From assembly GCA_963848115.1 (NCBI GenBank), contig CAWKCP010000024.1:62001-126000 (forward strand): a DNA stretch of 64,000 nt, read 5' to 3'. Position numbers and translations under genes: made by a program. Shown here in pieces: positions 25,430-33,418 of the stretch (positions within the stretch are counted from its first letter, which is position 1; every line of letters starts with the position of its first letter). This stretch comes from JAWKOK01 sp963848115 (GTDB taxonomy: Bacteria; Chloroflexota; Anaerolineae; Caldilineales; Caldilineaceae). The notes under the pieces were generated by a model. That model saw only the letters and a list, made by a program, of their open reading frames with translations. It did no database searches and had not been told where the DNA came from.

Positions 25430-28400
25430 ATGCAACAATCAGCGGGAATTTATCGCGGCTGGAGTAAATTCGTGAACAGGCACAAAGTGGCCCCTTTGGA
25501 GGGGGCTCTGGCATTGATGGAAGAAGCCGATCGCCTGTCCGCAAGGGCGGCCGGCAATCCGAGGAATATGGGCGACATTGACGCTGTGCCGTCACCGTTA
25601 TCGGGGATTGCGATGGGCAACGCGGTCGGAGAAATCCTCGGGCAGTGGAAGGCTGACGAAATACTACAGGCTGCAGGGCTGCTCCACCGATCTGTCTGCG
25701 ACGGGACTGTGGCAATCGCCCTAATCGAAAAATCGTGCGGTCCGGAGGTCGCCGATCTTTGCCGGAGCTACCGGTGCTTGAGTGCAATTGATAGGCTGTC
25801 TGAGCAAAAAATCAGTGGAGAGGGTGGCGGATCTGCTCCTGCAGCGACCCAGAACGAGATGATGGATTCCGTCTCCGGCGGCATAGGTCTCAGGGAAGAA
25901 TTCCTGAGAAATCGGACCATCAAGCCGGAGGGCTGGTACGGCAATCCCCTGGCCCTGGAGAGGATCCGGGCCTATTGCGCCGCCTACAGCGACCCTCGAC
26001 TTGGGTTCCTGCACGCTGCGGTGCTCTGGCATCGATTCCTGCTGGCGAGAGAGAGCGAGACGAACCCCCATACCTATACAGATGAAGCAACTCAGTTGCT
26101 TGGCCCTTTCCTAGAGATGCTGGGGATGCGTCAACTTCGTGCTGAGTTGCTGGAGTGGCTGGCAAGTCATCGTCGATCCCCACAGAAGTCAGATGTTGCG
26201 CCCAGGTCATTGCTGGATGCCGTTGGCCGGCATTTGCGGTCAAGGGTGCCATATGCGGACATCAATACAGAAAATACACAAATACACAATTTTGACGCCT
26301 ACCACACAGCCATACGTACTCAATCGATCGGGCAGATTCCCACAGTCGAGATCACAGTAGAGACCGAACTGCAATGCTACGAGGTGCTCGATCGGTTGCA
26401 TCAGCTCTTCATTCCCGTCGAAGGGGCAGTGGTCGACAACATCGCCGCCGGTCGCATGAACGGCTATCGCGGACTTTCGACCGGCATCATGGTGCCGACC
26501 GCAATTGAAGGCGTTGCTCCCGGTTCGGAGATCGAAGCAATTCAAGCGGCCGAGCAGGAGAACCCACAACGAGTGCGTGTCAATTTCCGCATTGCCACCC
26601 ACGAAATGAACGAGGTCAACCGCTGGGGATTGGCCGCCGTCCTCATGCGCAATCGTCTACCTGGCGAGCGTGCGGGCGGCTGGTGGCACCAGGCACAGGA
26701 GGGATTGGAGGCCATCATATCCGCGCAGTTGGGCGAGCTGCCCGATACGCTTTACGTCTTTAGTCCCCATGGCCAGCTCTTCCGTTTCCGCCGCGGTTGT
26801 ACCGTGGTGGATTTCGCCTACCACGTCCATTCTGAGTTGGCTGACCGTTGTTCCCGCTTCTATGTCAATGGCGTGCCGGTCGAACCGGCCTTCGTGCTGC
26901 ATCACCTTGATCTGGTGGAGTTGGAACATGACCCGCTTGCGCCTGGCCCGACCCAGGTCTGGTTGGATGCCGCACGCACCAACCGGGCGCGCAGTAGTAT
27001 CGAACGTTTTCTCAAACGTCAGGATCAGGGCGTCTATCAAGGCCAGAAGATTGTGGAGGAGCGCCGGAAGGTGCTGGAGCAGCACTATGGGTTCAGTATT
27101 CCGGACCATCGGGTCAATCAGGCTGTCGCCATCACAATGCGGCGCCTCAAGCTGACGCGTGTTGAAGAGTTGTTCGCTGAGATTGCCGCTGGCCGTTGGT
27201 CTGCGGACCGCATGCTGCACACGCTTTTTGAGGCTGAAGTCACCCAGCAGATCAAGCTTCCCAGGAGTCTGGGCATTCGTCCCCAGCAACTCCAACTCGC
27301 CCAATGCTGCCGGCCAAAGCCGGGTGACGACATTGTGGGCAGAGAGAAAAAGCGTCGAGGTGTCCTAATCGGACTCAAGATCCACCGTCAGGACTGTCAG
27401 AAGATCGCTCGCCATCTGGAGGCGGGTGACGAATACTTGGATCTGCGTTGGCGGCTCCAGCCGAGGCTCAAGACCACGGCGCTGATTGAAATGTCCGCTC
27501 TCAATGATGACGGACTCCTGGGCGATGCCGTCCAGCAGATCTACGCCTGGACCCCGCGAACAACCCTGCACAAAGTCGAGGCGGTGGCACGCCACGGGAT
27601 CGCCCAGCTGCGCTTCACCGTTGAAGCTGAAGACAATGAGATCATCGACAGCATCGAAAAGTCATTGCGCTCTCTGCCCAATCGAAAAGTGGATCGGGTG
27701 CAACGATTGAGCCTGCCGCCGTCAGAGCAGGCTGAGATGGCGGCCATGCATACGGCCGGCAGCAGCAATCCCTATAGCCGCCTCCCAGTCCATGACCGAG
27801 AGATGTTCTTTGGCCGCTCAGGTGATCTAATCCGAGTTATGGATTGGCTGCGGGCCGGGGCGGGCAGCGTCTGGTTGCGCGGTCAGAAGCGAGTCGGTAA
27901 GACGTCGCTCCTGCTCCATCTGCGCCGTTATCATCTCGAAGAGCACGGGTTTGTGCCCGTCTACATAGACTTTCAACTTCTGGGCAGTATGGAGGACGCC
28001 GATATCTTCTACGAGGTTGCCGGCGCCATCTTCAGTGAACTGCAGGCGGACACCAACCGCACCAGCAATCGGCTGGATGATGTCGGTGCGCCGCTGCGTG
28101 ACCTCTTCTACCACGATCCCCAGGCCCAGTTCGTGGCCTATTTGCGCAGTGTGCAGCGGCGCCTCGGCGCCCGGCGGCTGGTGCTGCTGATCGATGAATT
28201 CAGCCGTACCATCGATGCCTATCGCCGCGGGACGCTGGATGACACCTTTTTCTACCAATGGCGCGGCTTCATGCTGGCAACCATGCCGGCCATCAGCTTC
28301 GTCACGGTCGTTCAGCAGAAGACCTATGATCTGCTGACCGTCCAGCGCGCCCAGGAGGATGTCGATCCGATCTGGGAACTTCTTGAACTGGGTGAGCAGC

Positions 28401-28906
28401 GGCTTTTGCGACCGTTGGATGAGAATGACGTGCGCCGGCTGATCGAATGGCCGATTCGCAATTTTCTGGAATATTCGCCCGAGACGATTGAGCGTGTGGC
28501 CCGGCTGACCGGCGGCAGCCCCTTCCTGATTCAAGCATTCTGCTTCAAGCTCGTGACCCACATGACCCGATTTGACCGTCATCAGGTCAGCAACGAAGAT
28601 GTAGAGACTGTGCGAATGGAGTTCATGCAGCCCCACGAAAGCCTCTTTTCGCACATGCTAGATCTGATCCACGGCGTCGGCCATACCATCACCCAGATCA
28701 TGGCGCGTATTGCCGAAGACCAGCCCGATCAGCCGATTGCCTGGGCGCGCTTACGCCGCGAGATGCCGGATATCGACGCCGAGCGGCTGGAGCGTACACT
28801 ACAAAAACTGACTGCCCAGGACATTCTGCTCCAGACAGATGACCATTCGTGGAGATTTGGCAGTCTGTTATTTCAGCAATGGTTGGCACTGTATAGTCTT
28901 GAGTAA
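25430..28906 (+). CDS. RelA/SpoT homologue with degenerate enzymatic half, fused to a P-loop ATPase
   Basis: The 1158 residues show, in order: an RSH-like HD region (about 58-250), a RelA_SpoT synthetase-like region (about 265-402), TGS (438-498), a helical linker, a zinc-finger domain (C626, C627, H652, C656), ACT (681-759) and an ATPase (790-1050) ending in a winged helix. The HD motif is LLHR, not LLHD, and the DRLHN block is AVLWHR. In the synthetase, NGYRSLHT is NGYRGLST and EIQIRT is NFRIAT. Both activities therefore look lost. TGS (DFAYHVHSELADRC), zinc finger and ACT are close to the family. The ATPase has Walker A GQKRVGKT (818-825), Walker B RLVLLIDEF (D922, E923) and LTGGSPF. I infer a tRNA/ribosome-state sensor driving an ATPase. 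The start codon is uncertain. Confidence 0.85.
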   Translation: MQQSAGIYRGWSKFVNRHKVAPLEGALALMEEADRLSARAAGNPRNMGDIDAVPSPLSGIAMGNAVGEILGQWKADEILQAAGLLHRSVCDGTVAIALIEKSCGPEVADLCRSYRCLSAIDRLSEQKISGEGGGSAPAATQNEMMDSVSGGIGLREEFLRNRTIKPEGWYGNPLALERIRAYCAAYSDPRLGFLHAAVLWHRFLLARESETNPHTYTDEATQLLGPFLEMLGMRQLRAELLEWLASHRRSPQKSDVAPRSLLDAVGRHLRSRVPYADINTENTQIHNFDAYHTAIRTQSIGQIPTVEITVETELQCYEVLDRLHQLFIPVEGAVVDNIAAGRMNGYRGLSTGIMVPTAIEGVAPGSEIEAIQAAEQENPQRVRVNFRIATHEMNEVNRWGLAAVLMRNRLPGERAGGWWHQAQEGLEAIISAQLGELPDTLYVFSPHGQLFRFRRGCTVVDFAYHVHSELADRCSRFYVNGVPVEPAFVLHHLDLVELEHDPLAPGPTQVWLDAARTNRARSSIERFLKRQDQGVYQGQKIVEERRKVLEQHYGFSIPDHRVNQAVAITMRRLKLTRVEELFAEIAAGRWSADRMLHTLFEAEVTQQIKLPRSLGIRPQQLQLAQCCRPKPGDDIVGREKKRRGVLIGLKIHRQDCQKIARHLEAGDEYLDLRWRLQPRLKTTALIEMSALNDDGLLGDAVQQIYAWTPRTTLHKVEAVARHGIAQLRFTVEAEDNEIIDSIEKSLRSLPNRKVDRVQRLSLPPSEQAEMAAMHTAGSSNPYSRLPVHDREMFFGRSGDLIRVMDWLRAGAGSVWLRGQKRVGKTSLLLHLRRYHLEEHGFVPVYIDFQLLGSMEDADIFYEVAGAIFSELQADTNRTSNRLDDVGAPLRDLFYHDPQAQFVAYLRSVQRRLGARRLVLLIDEFSRTIDAYRRGTLDDTFFYQWRGFMLATMPAISFVTVVQQKTYDLLTVQRAQEDVDPIWELLELGEQRLLRPLDENDVRRLIEWPIRNFLEYSPETIERVARLTGGSPFLIQAFCFKLVTHMTRFDRHQVSNEDVETVRMEFMQPHESLFSHMLDLIHGVGHTITQIMARIAEDQPDQPIAWARLRREMPDIDAERLERTLQKLTAQDILLQTDDHSWRFGSLLFQQWLALYSLE

Positions 28907-29015
28907 GGCTTTCCCAAAATCGTAACGATATGGGAGTTGGCAAAATCTCATGCCATTCCAGGCAGAGATGATCTTGTACCATATATTTGTCTCTCCGGAT
29001 CGGCCTAAATAGGCA
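28906..29015. repeat. Dispersed ~110-base repeat, copy 1
   Basis: This stretch starts within the stop codon of the RelA/SpoT-ATPase gene and aligns by eye along its whole length with 56705-56812 (shared blocks GGGAGTTGGCAAA, GCCATTCCAGGCA and TCTCTCnGGA). Most positions agree, with a few substitutions. No protein is encoded; it may be a mobile miniature element or a structured RNA. Confidence 0.75.
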
Positions 29016-29028
29016 TCTGTCGGCTGAA

Positions 29029-29110
29029 AAAGTGCCGGGGATTTTGGCAACAAAGCGAGTGAGTTGACCCTGATTTTGAGGTTTCAGCATCGGGAAGTCC
29101 CCGGCACTTT
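29029..29110. repeat. Inverted repeat AAAGTGCCGGGGA flanking 56 bases
   Basis: AAAGTGCCGGGGA (29029-29041) faces TCCCCGGCACTTT (29098-29110), perfect over 13 bp. It lies between the two ATPase genes and could be a hairpin in the intergenic RNA or a miniature insertion next to the preceding repeat. Confidence 0.65.
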
Positions 29111-29181
29111 CTGTAACGACTTGCAGACTTCTACTTGAGACCGATATCGACCGATTACCCAAAGGCCCAGTGGAGGGGATC

Positions 29182-30543
29182 ATGGCCCCAGTGACAGACA
29201 ACTTCTTTGGACGAGAGCGACAGCTGCGCGAAATCGTACAGGGCGTGTTGGCGCAACAGCCTGCCAGTTTCTCGGTCGTCGGAGCCAAGTATGTCGGTAA
29301 GACGCGCCTGCTCCACTACCTCGCATCCGAAGAGGGGCCACTGCTGAACGAGGAGATGGCCGCTTGGCGCTCTCCCCGTTTCCAGGATGAGACCCGCATC
29401 ATTGTTGTTCTGATCGACTGTGACTGGCCCGAGGTGCAGCAGGATCTTCTCGGCTACATGGCCGAATGTCTTCGCCAGAGGGTCGAAGAAGAGCGAATCG
29501 GGCTGGACTGGAATGCGGTGGACGGGCAAACGTCTAAGGGACGACGCATCTGGCAGATCGCCAGACAGCTGAGCCAACAGGGCTATCGACTTGTACTCGT
29601 GATGGATAATTTTGACCGGGTCTTTGAGCAACAGTTGATCCAGCAGGACACGAGCGATGAACTGCGCCCGTTGACCATGGAGATGGCGCTGGTCGTTGCC
29701 ACACAGCAGCCGCTCCACGATCTCGACAGAGACCTGGCTGCATCGCCGCTCTTCAACGTAATGACCCAGATTTTCATGGGGCTGGTTGACATTCATGCCG
29801 CCCGTGCATGGATCGACGCCTATGCCGAGCGATACCCCGGCATTCTCGACATGACCGATCTGTTTCTTGAACTGAGCGGCGCGCACCCGTTTCTACTTGA
29901 CCGCATCGGCGACATCATGTCGGAGGTCACACAATTTCTGTCGCCGGAACAGTCGTTCGATGCCGCCCACAGCGAACTCGTTCGGCTACGGTTGGCCGAA
30001 CATGGGCGTCTGCTCTTCGCAACCCAATGGCGGAAGTTGCAAGCGTCGCCTGAGCGCATTGCGGCCGCCGCCGTACAGGCAATGCTGGCGCGTCTGCTCG
30101 TCGGTCCACTCAAGGCTACCGATGTGCAACGAGACTATTTTGCCGCGTTGAACTGGCTGATCAACCAGGCTGTAGTTGCATTCAGCAGCCATGGGTATGC
30201 GCTCTATTCACCGCTCTTCGGTGAATTCCTGGCTGAACAGATCGGCGACACTGTCCCGGTGGAGGATGCGATGATCTCGGCGGTAGAGCTCACGCCAGAC
30301 CTGCCGATCTATCAGGAATTGACCAAGACAGAGGTGGCATTGCTTCGCTACTTCCAGAGTCACAGTGGCAAGATCGTCTCGCCCGAACAACTGCTGGCCG
30401 ATGTGTGGCAACGCCCCGATGCTTCGCCCCGGCGAGTTCAGGAGGCCATACGCCGGCTGCGGCTGCAACTGGAAGAGGCTGAACCGCCGGTCGGCGTCAT
30501 TGAGAATGAACGCGGCCGTGGCTATCGATTTATGCCCGCCTGA
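29182..30543 (+). CDS. STAND-like P-loop ATPase with C-terminal PhoB-type winged helix
   Basis: The 453-residue protein opens with NFFGRERQLREI and Walker A GAKYVGKT (34-41). Walker B is RLVLVMDNF, with Asn143 in place of the usual catalytic Glu. LSGAHPFLL (231-239) matches the sensor segment LTGGSPFLI of the upstream gene, so the two ATPases are paralogous. Residues 378-450 form an OmpR/PhoB-type winged helix (LTKTEVALLRYFQSHSGKIV, then ENERGRGYRF) that should bind DNA. The ATG at 29182 has GGAGGGG before it; a GTG at 29170 is less likely. It lies 275 bases after the RelA/SpoT-ATPase gene and probably acts with it as a regulator or effector; this is inference. Confidence 0.85.
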   Translation: MAPVTDNFFGRERQLREIVQGVLAQQPASFSVVGAKYVGKTRLLHYLASEEGPLLNEEMAAWRSPRFQDETRIIVVLIDCDWPEVQQDLLGYMAECLRQRVEEERIGLDWNAVDGQTSKGRRIWQIARQLSQQGYRLVLVMDNFDRVFEQQLIQQDTSDELRPLTMEMALVVATQQPLHDLDRDLAASPLFNVMTQIFMGLVDIHAARAWIDAYAERYPGILDMTDLFLELSGAHPFLLDRIGDIMSEVTQFLSPEQSFDAAHSELVRLRLAEHGRLLFATQWRKLQASPERIAAAAVQAMLARLLVGPLKATDVQRDYFAALNWLINQAVVAFSSHGYALYSPLFGEFLAEQIGDTVPVEDAMISAVELTPDLPIYQELTKTEVALLRYFQSHSGKIVSPEQLLADVWQRPDASPRRVQEAIRRLRLQLEEAEPPVGVIENERGRGYRFMPA

Positions 30544-30578
30544 TGCAGATTGAGAAGAAACGATCAGCCGAGCGCGAG

Positions 30579-30610
30579 GATGTCTGACTATTTGCACAAA
30601 GTCAGACATC
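30579..30610. terminator. Hairpin after the ATPase pair
   Basis: GATGTCTGAC (30579-30588) faces GTCAGACATC (30601-30610), a perfect 10-bp stem with a 12-base loop. No T tract follows, so it may be a weak terminator or an operator. Confidence 0.45.
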
Positions 30611-30810
30611 TGGCCACTGCATCAGCTCGTCTGCCCGCTCCCCATGAACCCGTGTGCAAAACTGAATCTGAACGGATTTGAGTTTAGGCGGCATCCCGAC
30701 TAAGTCGCTATACTGTTATCTCGCGCTTAGAATATTGCCTGAGCCATTGTATCAAGTCGCGGATAACTGCATTTTCGACATCAAACAGATTGGAACAGCC
30801 GACTCGATCT

Positions 30811-31668
30811 ATGTTTGCCAACACCCTTGTCGTCATCAAAGGCGCAGGCGATCTAGCCAGCGGTATCGCCGTCCGGCTCTTTCGCTGCGGGTTCCCAATC
30901 ATCATGACTGAGATCGCTCGGCCGATGGCCGTGCGACGATCGGTCTCCTTTGCCGAAGCCGTCTTCAGTGGAGAAACCTGCGTTGAGTCGATTCTCGCTC
31001 GCTGCTGGACACTGGATGAAGTGACTGCGTTCAACAGAGAGGACCCGATAGCGCTACATACACTTGCCAACCGGCAGATCCCGGTTGTTGTCGACCCGTC
31101 AGCATCGCTCGTGGCCGAGATGGCGCCGGCCGTTTTCATCGACGCCATTATGGCCAAGCGCAACCTCGGTACGCAGAAATTCGATGCCCCGATCGTCATT
31201 GGCCTCGGCCCCGGATTTATCGCCGGCGTCGACTGCCACGCCGTGATCGAGACCATGCGGGGCCATGACCTGGGCCGCGTCATCTGGTCGGGTTCGGCCC
31301 ATGCGGACACGGGACAGCCGGGCGAGTTGCCCGGAATCGGCGTGAAGCGATCGCGTGTCCTGCGTGCAGCCGTTGCCGGTCATGTCCACGGTGCACCATC
31401 GATTGGCGAAAAGGTGGGCGAGGGCGATGGTATCGGCCAGATCATTGATGCGAAGGGTGCCGCGACGCCCGTTTTCGCGCCCTTCAACGGTATCGTACGG
31501 GGAATCATTCACCCTACCGTACCCGTAACATCCGGCATGAAGATCGGCGATATTGATCCCCGAATTGAGCCGCAAAACTGCCGTACGGTGTCCGATAAAT
31601 CACTCGCCATTGGCGGCGGCGCGCTCGAAGCGTTGCTGACCATGATGAACCAGTCATCGCAAGGATAA
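30811..31668 (+). CDS. yqeB: YqeB/EF2563-family molybdenum-hydroxylase accessory protein
   Basis: The 285-residue protein matches the EF2563/YqeB family of the selenium-dependent molybdenum hydroxylase system: VVIKGAGDLASGIAVRLFRCG (Rossmann-like), VVDPSASLVAEMAPAVFIDA and the central APIVIGLGPGFIAGVDCHAV. The C-terminal domain (GHVHGAPSIGEKVGEGDGIG) resembles a biotinyl/lipoyl-type barrel. Members help insert or sulfurate cofactor in molybdenum hydroxylases, but the exact step is not established. No hydroxylase gene is in the window. The ATG at 30811 was preferred to a TTG at 30790, though neither has a good ribosome site. The stop is 5 bases before cofE, so the pair is an operon. Confidence 0.85.
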   Translation: MFANTLVVIKGAGDLASGIAVRLFRCGFPIIMTEIARPMAVRRSVSFAEAVFSGETCVESILARCWTLDEVTAFNREDPIALHTLANRQIPVVVDPSASLVAEMAPAVFIDAIMAKRNLGTQKFDAPIVIGLGPGFIAGVDCHAVIETMRGHDLGRVIWSGSAHADTGQPGELPGIGVKRSRVLRAAVAGHVHGAPSIGEKVGEGDGIGQIIDAKGAATPVFAPFNGIVRGIIHPTVPVTSGMKIGDIDPRIEPQNCRTVSDKSLAIGGGALEALLTMMNQSSQG

Positions 31669-31673
31669 CGACA

Positions 31674-32435
31674 GTGTCTTCATTCAAACTTTTTGCTGTA
31701 GAAGATCTTCCCCTCTTTCGTCCCGGAGACGATATCCCTGGACAGATAGTGGAGAAGCTCACGGCCATGGGTGAACGCCTCCAGTCCGGTGACATTGTGG
31801 TGATCGCCCAGAAGATTGTCAGCAAAGTTGAGGGACGAATTGTACCGTTAGCGCAGGTGACGCCGGATGCGGAGGCGGAACAGGTTGCCGATCTGACGGG
31901 GAAAGACCCGCGCTTGGTCAAGGCCATCCTCGACGACAGCCGTAGCGTCGTGCGTAGCCGCCCGGGCCTGCTGATCGTCGAGCAGAGCAGCGGCTGGATC
32001 TGCGCCAACGGCGGCGCAGATCAGAGCAATGTTCAGGGGAAAGAGGTCCTGGCGCTTCTGCCCGAGGACTCGGATGCCAGCGCCGAGCGCATCCGAAGCG
32101 GGCTGGCAGAGCGGACCGGCATTGCGCCGGCAGTTGTCATCAACGACAGCCATGGGCGGGCGTGGCGATACGGCACCGTGGGCATCAGCATCGGCTGTGC
32201 CGGCCTGCCGCCGATCTGGGACCAACGTGGATTGCACGATCTGTTCGGGTATGAGCTGGTCGGCAGCGAAGAGGCTATTGCGGATGAACTAGCCGCCGCC
32301 GCCAGCTTGCTCATGGGACAGAGCGATGAAGGGCGTCCAGTGGTCATCGTGCGCGGCTACAAATTGCCGGAGGGCGTTGAACATCAGCCGGCGACAGTCA
32401 TGCAGCGCCCGAAGCAGATGGACGTCTTCCGCTAG
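31674..32435 (+). CDS. cofE: Coenzyme F420-0:L-glutamate ligase
   Basis: The 253-residue protein matches CofE/FbiB-N: DDIPGQIVEKLTAMGERLQSGDIVVIAQKIVSKVEG, SGWICANGGADQSN and VINDSHGRAWRYGTVGISIGCAG. The enzyme adds L-glutamates to F420-0 using GTP in the cytoplasm. F420 is typical of methanogens and actinobacteria and is also found in Chloroflexota. The start is GTG, 5 bases after yqeB. No other F420 biosynthesis gene is visible here. The FbiB C-terminal nitroreductase-like domain is absent, so it is the archaeal-type single-domain form. Confidence 0.92.
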   Translation: MSSFKLFAVEDLPLFRPGDDIPGQIVEKLTAMGERLQSGDIVVIAQKIVSKVEGRIVPLAQVTPDAEAEQVADLTGKDPRLVKAILDDSRSVVRSRPGLLIVEQSSGWICANGGADQSNVQGKEVLALLPEDSDASAERIRSGLAERTGIAPAVVINDSHGRAWRYGTVGISIGCAGLPPIWDQRGLHDLFGYELVGSEEAIADELAAAASLLMGQSDEGRPVVIVRGYKLPEGVEHQPATVMQRPKQMDVFR

Positions 32436-32464
32436 TACAGCGCGGCGGAAATGAGCCCACGGTT

Positions 32465-32552
32465 CGTAGGTTCGGCTATCAGCCGAACGACTCCTGGTGC
32501 CTTTGGAGCAGTCTGATTGGCGAGGCTTGTCACGCTGATAGCGTGACCTACG
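32465..32552. repeat. Palindromic element CGTAGG...CCTACG
   Basis: CGTAGG and CCTACG bound two inner hairpins: GTTCGGCTATCAGCCGAAC and GTCACGCTGATAGCGTGAC. This is a compact structured element, related in style to the other intergenic repeats. No second full copy was noticed. Confidence 0.6.
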
Positions 32553-32700
32553 GTCCATGGATCTACTTACGCCGTCGTGTACTAGCAGACCTTGGTGATT
32601 GCGCGGTCTTTTCTCAATCTGGAGGAGCGTCGTCAAAGTGCCGCGAAAGAAGCTGGCTCGACACGCCATTTTTATGATTGCTGCGGATCGCGTCAATTGC

Positions 32701-32729
32701 TTGAGACTCGATTCGGATTGTGCTACACT
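32701..32729 (+). promoter_or_regulatory. Sigma-70-type promoter for rsfS
   Basis: TTGAGA (32701-32706) and TACACT (32724-32729) are separated by 17 bases. The expected transcript would have a leader of about 100 bases before rsfS. Confidence 0.65.
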
Positions 32730-32836
32730 CTCTCTGTAGGGCGGCGAAGGAAATCCACCCTACGAAACTCTGATGGCTCGACTCGTCGTTCGCAGTCGTC
32801 AAACAGACACAACCATAGTTCACCTGGAGGTACTTT

Positions 32837-33190
32837 CTGGACAGCAATACATTAGCGCGTCGAATCGTTGATTTGGTCGAGGAGAAACAGGCGGCGGACA
32901 TTCTGCTGCTCGACATTCGTGAGCAGACGACCCTGGCGGATTATTTCGTGATTGCCACAGTGGACAATGAGCGGCAGGCTTCAGCCATCCAGTCCGACAT
33001 GTTGGAGAAGCTCAAGATCGAGGTCAACATCCGTCCATTACGCATGGAGGGTGTTGATCAGCGGGGCAGCGGATGGGTGGTCTTGGACTACGGTGATGTG
33101 ATCGTCCATCTCTTTACGCCTGAAATGCGCGAACACTACGATCTGGAAAGCCTCTGGCAAGAAGGCAACGTAGTCGTCAAGGTGTTCTAG
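32837..33190 (+). CDS. rsfS: Ribosomal silencing factor RsfS, probable CTG start
   Basis: The 117-residue protein matches RsfS/Iojap: LDSNTLARRIVDLVEEKQAA, then DILLLDIREQTTLADYFVIAT, GSGWVVLDYGDVIVHLF and EMREHYDLESLW. RsfS binds ribosomal protein L14 and blocks subunit joining when nutrients are scarce. No ATG, GTG or TTG lies between the upstream in-frame stop (32816) and a TTG at 32873, which would cut off the conserved first helix. A CTG at 32837 lies 6 bases after GGAGG and gives the family's normal N-terminus, so CTG initiation is proposed. A promoter lies upstream and a hairpin downstream. Confidence 0.9.
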   Translation: MDSNTLARRIVDLVEEKQAADILLLDIREQTTLADYFVIATVDNERQASAIQSDMLEKLKIEVNIRPLRMEGVDQRGSGWVVLDYGDVIVHLFTPEMREHYDLESLWQEGNVVVKVF

Positions 33191-33199
33191 AGCATTGAC

Positions 33200-33239
33200 A
33201 ACTGTGGTTCTCTGAACAGATCTCCAGAGAACCACAGTT
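33200..33239 (+). terminator. Terminator hairpin after rsfS
   Basis: AACTGTGGTTCTCT (33200-33213) faces AGAGAACCACAGTT (33226-33239), a perfect 14-bp stem 9 bases after the rsfS stop. Only TTT follows. Confidence 0.65.
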
Positions 33240-33240
33240 T

Positions 33241-33411
33241 CAGTAGTTACTGATTTGGTCGCAACTGTCATTCCGACAGAGCGAAGCGACTGCCTGTCCT
33301 GAGCCTGCCGAAGGAAGGAATCTCTCCTTGGCGAACCCGAGATTCCTCTTCCCTCCGGTCATGGCGCTTTGCGCCCACTTCGTGAACGGAATGACAATTC
33401 GTGAACTACTG
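33241..33411. repeat. Dispersed palindromic element, 'cagtagttcacgattt' family, copy 2
   Basis: It begins CAGTAGTTACTGATTTGG and ends AATTCGTGAACTACTG, like the ends of 1951-2052. Inside are TGTCATTCCGACAGAGCGAAGCGAC and two GGAATCTC/GAGATTCC motifs. It is longer than copy 1, so one of the two is probably internally deleted. Confidence 0.7.
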
Positions 33412-33418
33412 AGTTTCT

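Larger units (their letters stand above)
32436..32836. other. Intergenic region with repeat and rsfS promoter
   Basis: No gene was recognised in these 401 bases. The first part holds a palindromic element (32465-32552), the last part a good promoter (32701-32729). Bases between them show nothing I can name. Confidence 0.6.

Noticed and set aside
25430..28906. Annotating the RelA/SpoT homologue as an active (p)ppGpp synthetase/hydrolase
   Set aside because: Positions expected to be catalytic in both the HD and synthetase regions are replaced, so an enzymatic claim is not supported.
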